10,840 nt of DNA from Flammeovirgaceae bacterium. GTDB lineage: Bacteria > Bacteroidota > Bacteroidia > Cytophagales > Cyclobacteriaceae. Below the pieces are notes generated by a model. The model was not told the origin of the DNA. It did no database searches and was given only the letters and a program-made list of their open reading frames with translations. The translations under genes and the position numbers were made by a program. Below, one piece after another: positions 7,415 through 10,840 of this stretch. Numbering within the stretch: position 1 is the stretch's first letter; each line of letters begins with the position of its first letter. The DNA lies in assembly GCA_947457025.1 (NCBI GenBank), contig CANGUI010000036.1:1-10840 (forward strand), given 5' to 3'.

Positions 7415-7422
7415 TATATTTG
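7415..7422 (+). promoter_or_regulatory. -7 promoter element upstream of the small exported protein
   Basis: TATATTTG at 7415-7422 matches the Bacteroidota -7 consensus TAnnTTTG exactly. The upstream sequence is T-rich (7398-7404) but has no clear TTTG at 19-21 nt. A start ~7 nt downstream would leave a leader of about 24 nt before the ATG at 7453, which lacks a Shine-Dalgarno sequence. Confidence 0.5.
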
Positions 7423-7452
7423 TTTTAGTAAAAATAAAACTAACCCAATTTT

Positions 7453-7896
7453 ATGAACATGAAGTATTTGTTTGCCGTTGGAACACTGTTTGTTGCTTCG
7501 GTGGCGATGGCGCAAGAGTACAAAATCATTACGACGGTGGAGTCGATCGTGCCTGCCGGTATCGGTCGTTCGCGCATGAGCGAGGCAAAAGAGACGGCTG
7601 ATTATAAAGCACTCACCACTTCGCGTGTAAAAGGCACTAAGAGCGACATGGGAGACGTTAAGCGCGATGACGTAAAAATTGATGCTTTTGATGAAACCAA
7701 GTTGCTTAACTTCTTCAGCATCGCTGGTATCAATTTCCAGAACATCGCATCCAACGATGCCGTCGTTTCAAGCAAATTGAGTGATATGGCCCGCGAGGGA
7801 TGGACGCTTGTATTTGTAACGAGCGGCGTAGAAAGCGATGGCGGTAAAGACGATGGGAACGGAATCTTCATCACGCGCTACGTTTTCAAACGCTGA
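7453..7896 (+). CDS. small exported protein of unknown function
   Basis: This 147-aa protein has a signal peptide (hydrophobic residues ~5-18, cleavage after AMA at 18-20), so the mature chain begins at Gln21 and is ~127 residues. The mature part has two blocks that look constrained. The first is YKIITTVESIVPAGIGRSRM (23-42). The second is a C-terminal block with FFSIAGINFQNI (87-98), a REGWTLVFV turn (114-122), then GKDDGNGIFITRYVFKR to the end. The closing EGW...RYVFKR pattern resembles the DUF4177 fold, and from memory similar proteins occur in other Bacteroidota, but I assign no function. The middle (residues ~45-78) is charged and probably a variable linker. Translation could equally start at the second ATG at 7459. 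It stands alone, with its own -7 box and a strong terminator 16 bp after the stop. Confidence 0.85.
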   Translation: MNMKYLFAVGTLFVASVAMAQEYKIITTVESIVPAGIGRSRMSEAKETADYKALTTSRVKGTKSDMGDVKRDDVKIDAFDETKLLNFFSIAGINFQNIASNDAVVSSKLSDMAREGWTLVFVTSGVESDGGKDDGNGIFITRYVFKR

Positions 7897-7912
7897 TGCA
7901 CTCCTGACGAAT

Positions 7913-7944
7913 AAAAAAAGACCTGCTTGCAGGTCTTTTTTTTT
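7913..7944. terminator. bidirectional intrinsic terminator
   Basis: AGACCTGC (7919-7926), a 2-nt TT apex and GCAGGTCT (7929-7936) form a perfect palindrome, flanked by seven A's on the left (7913-7919) and nine T's on the right (7936-7944). In practice the apex would open to a 4-nt loop. Read in either direction it is a GC stem followed by a U run, so it can stop both the upstream plus-strand gene (ends 7896) and hppD (ends 7953, minus). Confidence 0.92.
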
Positions 7945-7952
7945 GCTCATTT

Positions 7953-9047
7953 TCAGAGATTTCCGCGGGCTTCCTGCTCTCGCTCAATGGACTCGAACAA
8001 GGCTTTGAAATTTCCCTTGCCGAAGCTCTTCGCCCCATTTCTTTCGATAATCTCAAAAAACAGGGTGGGCCTGTCTTGCACGGGTTTGGTAAAGATTTGC
8101 AACAAGTAGCCCTCCTCGTCGCGATCGATTAGAATATTCAGTCTTTTTAGCTCGAGCAGATCTTCCTGGATTGTACCCACGCGCTCCATGACCGTATCAT
8201 AGTATGTTTCCGGCACGTGAAGGAATTCGACCCCGTTTTTCCGGAGTTGCGCTACCGTACTGACAATATCGTCCGTTGCAATTGCGATGTGCTGAACACC
8301 GGCACCTCGGTGGAATTCAAGATATTCTTCAATTTGCGATTTTTTCTTGCCGGCCGCAGGTTCGTTGATCGGAAATTTGATATACCCGTTGCCGTTCGAA
8401 ACGACCTTCGACATCAGGGCGCTGTATTCAGTAGAGATGTCCTTATCGTCAAAGGTGACGAGCAACTGAAATCCCATCACAGTTTCGTAAAAATTTACCC
8501 ATCGGTTCATTTGCCCCAGTTCCACATTACCGACGCAGTGATCGATGTGCTTTAAGCCAACCGGTGAAGCAACAAACGTACTGGTTGCGGCCCGATATCC
8601 TGGCAAAAAGATGCCGCGATAGTTCTTTCGCTCCACAAAAACGTGTAGCGTATCGCCGTAGGTTTTTATGGCAGACGTAACCACATGACCAAATTCATCT
8701 GCTGCTTTTTGCGGCGACCAAGCGCCTTCTGCTCCCCGCGAAGTTGTCTCGTGAAACGCCTGGGTGGCATCGTTCACCCAAAGTGCCAGCACCTTCACTC
8801 CGTCACCGTGTTTATGTACGTGTGCTGCTATCGGGGAGTCAGGCTGCAGTGAGGTGGTGAGCACCAGCCGTATTTTACCCTGTTGCAGAACGTAAGAAAC
8901 CCGGTTGCGTTCCCCGGTTTCGGGCCCGGCATACGCGGCTAGTGTAAATCCGAAACAGTGCTGGTAGTACAATGAAGCTTGTTTGGCGTTGCCAACATAA
9001 AGCTCAATGTAATCTGTGCCATTGATGGGCAGAAAATCCGTACTCAT
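7953..9047 (-). CDS. hppD: 4-hydroxyphenylpyruvate dioxygenase
   Basis: HppD is a non-heme Fe(II) dioxygenase that turns 4-hydroxyphenylpyruvate into homogentisate, with decarboxylation and a side-chain shift, in tyrosine catabolism. The 364-aa length is typical of the bacterial enzyme. It has two vicinal-oxygen-chelate domains. The three iron ligands are visible in the C-terminal one: His170 (LKHIDHCVGNV), His253 (GVQHIAIATDDI) and Glu332 (LFFEIIER). The C-terminal GAKSFGKGNFKALFESIEREQ (338-358 region) is the conserved closing helix that gates the active site, so the protein looks full-length. No homogentisate dioxygenase or other tyrosine-pathway gene lies nearby; the gene appears monocistronic, with a -7 box at 9079-9072 and the palindromic terminator 9 bp beyond its stop. 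Confidence 0.96.
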   Translation of the reverse strand: MSTDFLPINGTDYIELYVGNAKQASLYYQHCFGFTLAAYAGPETGERNRVSYVLQQGKIRLVLTTSLQPDSPIAAHVHKHGDGVKVLALWVNDATQAFHETTSRGAEGAWSPQKAADEFGHVVTSAIKTYGDTLHVFVERKNYRGIFLPGYRAATSTFVASPVGLKHIDHCVGNVELGQMNRWVNFYETVMGFQLLVTFDDKDISTEYSALMSKVVSNGNGYIKFPINEPAAGKKKSQIEEYLEFHRGAGVQHIAIATDDIVSTVAQLRKNGVEFLHVPETYYDTVMERVGTIQEDLLELKRLNILIDRDEEGYLLQIFTKPVQDRPTLFFEIIERNGAKSFGKGNFKALFESIEREQEARGNL

Positions 9048-9071
9048 TGTGGTATTGATCTCTCGTCACAA

Positions 9072-9079
9072 CAAAGGTA
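9072..9079 (-). promoter_or_regulatory. -7 promoter element upstream of hppD
   Basis: On the minus strand, TACCTTTG (9079-9072) fits TAnnTTTG exactly, 24 nt before the hppD ATG at 9047. No clear -33 TTTG is visible at the normal spacing. A start around 9065 would leave a leader of roughly 18 nt. Confidence 0.45.
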
Positions 9080-9144
9080 TAATAATTTAATGCCTCAGGT
9101 TTTTTATTCAGCTCGTTTTCAATAATCTTGGAGAAAAATTGGGT

Positions 9145-9549
9145 ATGGATCTTCACGCTCTGGATAATGCCTTAAAAAAAATAGCCCGCTTGCGCAATGA
9201 ACTGGCCAAACTCGACTATAACAATCCCAAATATGATGAGGTAGAGGAAAACTTGCACGAGCTGGAAGATGCGCTGCAAGACGAATATGGTGATTACCTC
9301 GAAAACGTGCTGCAAGGCGTACACGATGAATATTGCCCCGATAGCGATGTACTCCATCCGGTAGCCTACCTGGCCAAAACTTACCTGATCGAGGGCGATC
9401 AGTTTAACGCATCTAATATGGAAGGTGTATTCGTGGAAATGGATGACTATCCCGGTAAGGAAACAAAACTGGTCTTAGTACCAGGGCCGGTACGGGTCGT
9501 TCTGAATGTTGGAAAGGACCGCCAGGAAACTGTCTGGAAGGCGGGTTAG
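9145..9549 (+). CDS. small acidic cytosolic protein of unknown function
   Basis: This 134-aa protein has no signal peptide or membrane span. Residues 1-60 are strongly helical and charged, with heptad-like leucines and many Asp/Glu (LRNELAKLDYNNPKYDEVEENL), suggesting a helical hairpin or short coiled coil. Residues ~75-134 look like a beta-rich domain (GVFVEMDDYPGKETKLVLVPGPVRVVLN). I do not recognise a named family and give no function. The start is ambiguous: GGAG at 9130-9133 sits 11 nt before the ATG at 9145 but only 5 nt before an in-frame TTG at 9139, which would add two residues. The ATG is preferred because most genes here use ATG without a Shine-Dalgarno sequence. Its TAG stop overlaps the trpS stop codon on the other strand. 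Confidence 0.82.
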   Translation: MDLHALDNALKKIARLRNELAKLDYNNPKYDEVEENLHELEDALQDEYGDYLENVLQGVHDEYCPDSDVLHPVAYLAKTYLIEGDQFNASNMEGVFVEMDDYPGKETKLVLVPGPVRVVLNVGKDRQETVWKAG

Positions 9550-10511
9550 TACCCAAGTTTTTCCCTTACCCGGCTCAACACGCCACGGGCAATTTCGGTA
9601 GCCCTTTTTTCACCTTTCTGCAGGCGGGCTTCCAGTTCGCCGGGGTGGCTCATAAGGTAATTGAAGGCATCCCGTTCTTTGGCGAATCGTTCCCGGATAA
9701 CGTTAAACAGCGCCTGCTTGGCATGTCCGTATCCAAAATTACCTGCTTCATATTTTTTTCGCAACGCTTCGGTCTGCTCGGCAGTGGCAACTAACCGAAA
9801 TAATGCAAACGTATTATCCTGATCTGGATTTTTGGGTGCCTCTAGCGGGGTAGAATCGGATACGATAGACTTGATTTGTTTTAGTAATTCATTATCCGGG
9901 AGAAAAATATCGATTGTATTCCGATAGGATTTACTCATTTTCTGTCCGTCGGTGCCGGGAATCATCACATCTTCTGCGATCCGCGCTTCGGGCAGAACAA
10001 AGGTTTCACCGTACTGGTGATTAAAGGAAGCCGCAATGTCGCGTGCAATTTCGAGGTGCTGTTTTTGATCTTTTCCTACCGGCACAATGTCAGCATCGTA
10101 TAAAATGATATCGGCTGTCATCAGTACTGGGTAGGTAAACAAACCCACGTTCACATCTGAAAGGCGGTCTGATTTATCTTTGAACGAATGGGCGTTACTG
10201 AGCATCGGAAAAGGAGTAAAACAGCTCAGGTACCATGTTAATTCACACACTTCCGGAATGCGGCTTTGCCGGTACAAGAGATTTTTTTCGGTATCAAAAC
10301 CGCAGGCGAGCCAGGCGGCGGCAACCGCCTGCACGTTCTTTTTCCGTTCTGCCGCATCTTTGATGGTTGTGAGCGAATGCAGATCGGCAATGAAAAAAAA
10401 AGATTCGTTGCCCGGTGTGCGGGAAAGTGTGATAGCCGGTAAAATCGCGCCAAGCAAGTTGCCCAGGTGAGGGCGTCCGCTGCTTTGGATTCCGGTGAGA
10501 ATTCGGGTCAT
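9546..10511 (-). CDS. trpS: tryptophan--tRNA ligase
   Basis: TrpS is a class I aminoacyl-tRNA synthetase that charges tRNA-Trp in the cytosol. At 321 aa it is close to the usual ~330. The Rossmann core has the HIGH-type motif as HLGN (15-18) in GIQSSGRPHLGNLLG and the KMSKS loop at 191-195. Other recognisable blocks are IADLHSLTT (41-49), YPVLMTADIILYDADIVPVGKDQKQHLE (127-154, the tryptophan-binding helix region) and EDVMIPGTDGQKMSKS leading into the catalytic loop. The C-terminal helical anticodon-recognition part is complete. The start at 10511 gives the expected MTRILTGIQ N-terminus. It is convergent with the small unknown gene, overlapping it by 4 bp, and diverges from a DUF1573 gene 58 bp away. 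Confidence 0.95.
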   Translation of the reverse strand: MTRILTGIQSSGRPHLGNLLGAILPAITLSRTPGNESFFFIADLHSLTTIKDAAERKKNVQAVAAAWLACGFDTEKNLLYRQSRIPEVCELTWYLSCFTPFPMLSNAHSFKDKSDRLSDVNVGLFTYPVLMTADIILYDADIVPVGKDQKQHLEIARDIAASFNHQYGETFVLPEARIAEDVMIPGTDGQKMSKSYRNTIDIFLPDNELLKQIKSIVSDSTPLEAPKNPDQDNTFALFRLVATAEQTEALRKKYEAGNFGYGHAKQALFNVIRERFAKERDAFNYLMSHPGELEARLQKGEKRATEIARGVLSRVREKLGY

Positions 10512-10548
10512 AGCGCTGCAAATAAAAACAGGTTGCCCGAATTAGCCG

Positions 10549-10556
10549 TATTTTTG
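10549..10556 (+). promoter_or_regulatory. -7 promoter element upstream of the DUF1573 gene
   Basis: TATTTTTG at 10549-10556 fits TAnnTTTG exactly, 13 nt before the ATG at 10570. A TTG at 10533-10535 is too close (13 nt) to be an ideal -33 box. The predicted leader is under 10 nt. Confidence 0.4.
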
Positions 10557-10569
10557 AGCATTATTTTAT

Positions 10570-10840
10570 ATGATCCGGACGATTGCTTTTTGCCTGATGG
10601 TAGGGCACGCCCTGGCGCAGCAGGCGGACCCTTTGTTGTTTCAAAATAAAACTCATGATTTCGGTAACATCCAGGAACGGGAGGGAGCCGTACAGCATAC
10701 CTTTAATTTTGTTAATAACGCCGGTCGCACGTTTCGGATCCTTTCTGTGCTTCCGAGCTGTGGGTGTACCACGTCGGGCTGGAGTGACCAGCCTGTAGCG
10801 CCCGGGAAAAGCGGATTTGTAAAAGCTGCTTTCGATCCTA
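10570..10840 (+). CDS. exported DUF1573 protein, 5' part only
   Basis: An ORF starting at ATG 10570 stays open to the window edge (90 complete codons). The first ~16 residues form a signal peptide (MIRTIAFCLMVGHALAQ, probable cut after ALA at 14-16). The rest matches the DUF1573 domain, an immunoglobulin-like fold common in exported Bacteroidota proteins: THDFGNIQE (28-36), a central HTFNFVNNAGRTFRIL stretch, the diagnostic SCGCTTSGW (Cys65 and Cys67) and PVAPGKSGFVKAAFDP at the end of what is visible. These proteins are usually 120-350 aa, so one-quarter to most of it may be present. The role of the domain is not established. It diverges from trpS. Confidence 0.85.
   Translation, partial: MIRTIAFCLMVGHALAQQADPLLFQNKTHDFGNIQEREGAVQHTFNFVNNAGRTFRILSVLPSCGCTTSGWSDQPVAPGKSGFVKAAFDP

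Noticed and set aside
1..10840. Mobile elements, CRISPR arrays, tRNA/rRNA genes, defence or secondary-metabolite systems
   Set aside because: By eye I saw no transposase, integrase, direct-repeat array, cloverleaf or rRNA-like stretch. All sizeable genes are housekeeping or common Bacteroidota families.

Overview
The window reads as chromosomal DNA from a free-living, aerobic Bacteroidota bacterium, most likely of the Cytophagales/Cytophagia type. Grounds: several genes carry the Bacteroidota promoter element TAnnTTTG just upstream; start codons mostly lack a Shine-Dalgarno sequence; there is a DUF6089-type outer-membrane protein; and SucC, TrpS and the phosphosugar mutase look like Bacteroidota versions. 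The species placement is inference. I see no mobile element, CRISPR array, rRNA or tRNA.

Layout. 1-158 is a gene-free leader with a promoter-like element. 159-737 (+) is an exported thioredoxin-fold protein. It converges on a 40-residue single-span membrane ORF (806-928, -), with a 10-bp hairpin between their ends. 1110-3208 (-) holds sucC followed by a DUF6089 outer-membrane protein 32 bp downstream. Divergent from sucC is a LolD-type ABC ATPase (3265-3924, +). After a 251-bp gap come mtaB (4176-5495, -) and a phosphoglucomutase/phosphomannomutase (5628-7355, -). Divergent from the latter is a small exported protein of unknown function (7453-7896, +). It converges on hppD (7953-9047, -) across a strong palindromic terminator. 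Then come a small cytosolic protein of unknown function (9145-9549, +), trpS (9546-10511, -), whose stop codon overlaps that of its neighbour, and the start of an exported DUF1573 protein (10570-end, +).

The genes are mostly housekeeping and independently transcribed: the TCA cycle (sucC), tRNA modification and charging (mtaB, trpS), sugar-phosphate interconversion, tyrosine catabolism (hppD), lipoprotein trafficking (lolD-like) and envelope proteins. They do not form one pathway, and I found no convincing novel multi-gene system. The items most worth a second look are the unannotatably short 40-aa membrane ORF with its own promoter and terminator, the two conserved-looking proteins without a function, and promoter elements placed so close to start codons that mtaB may be leaderless.
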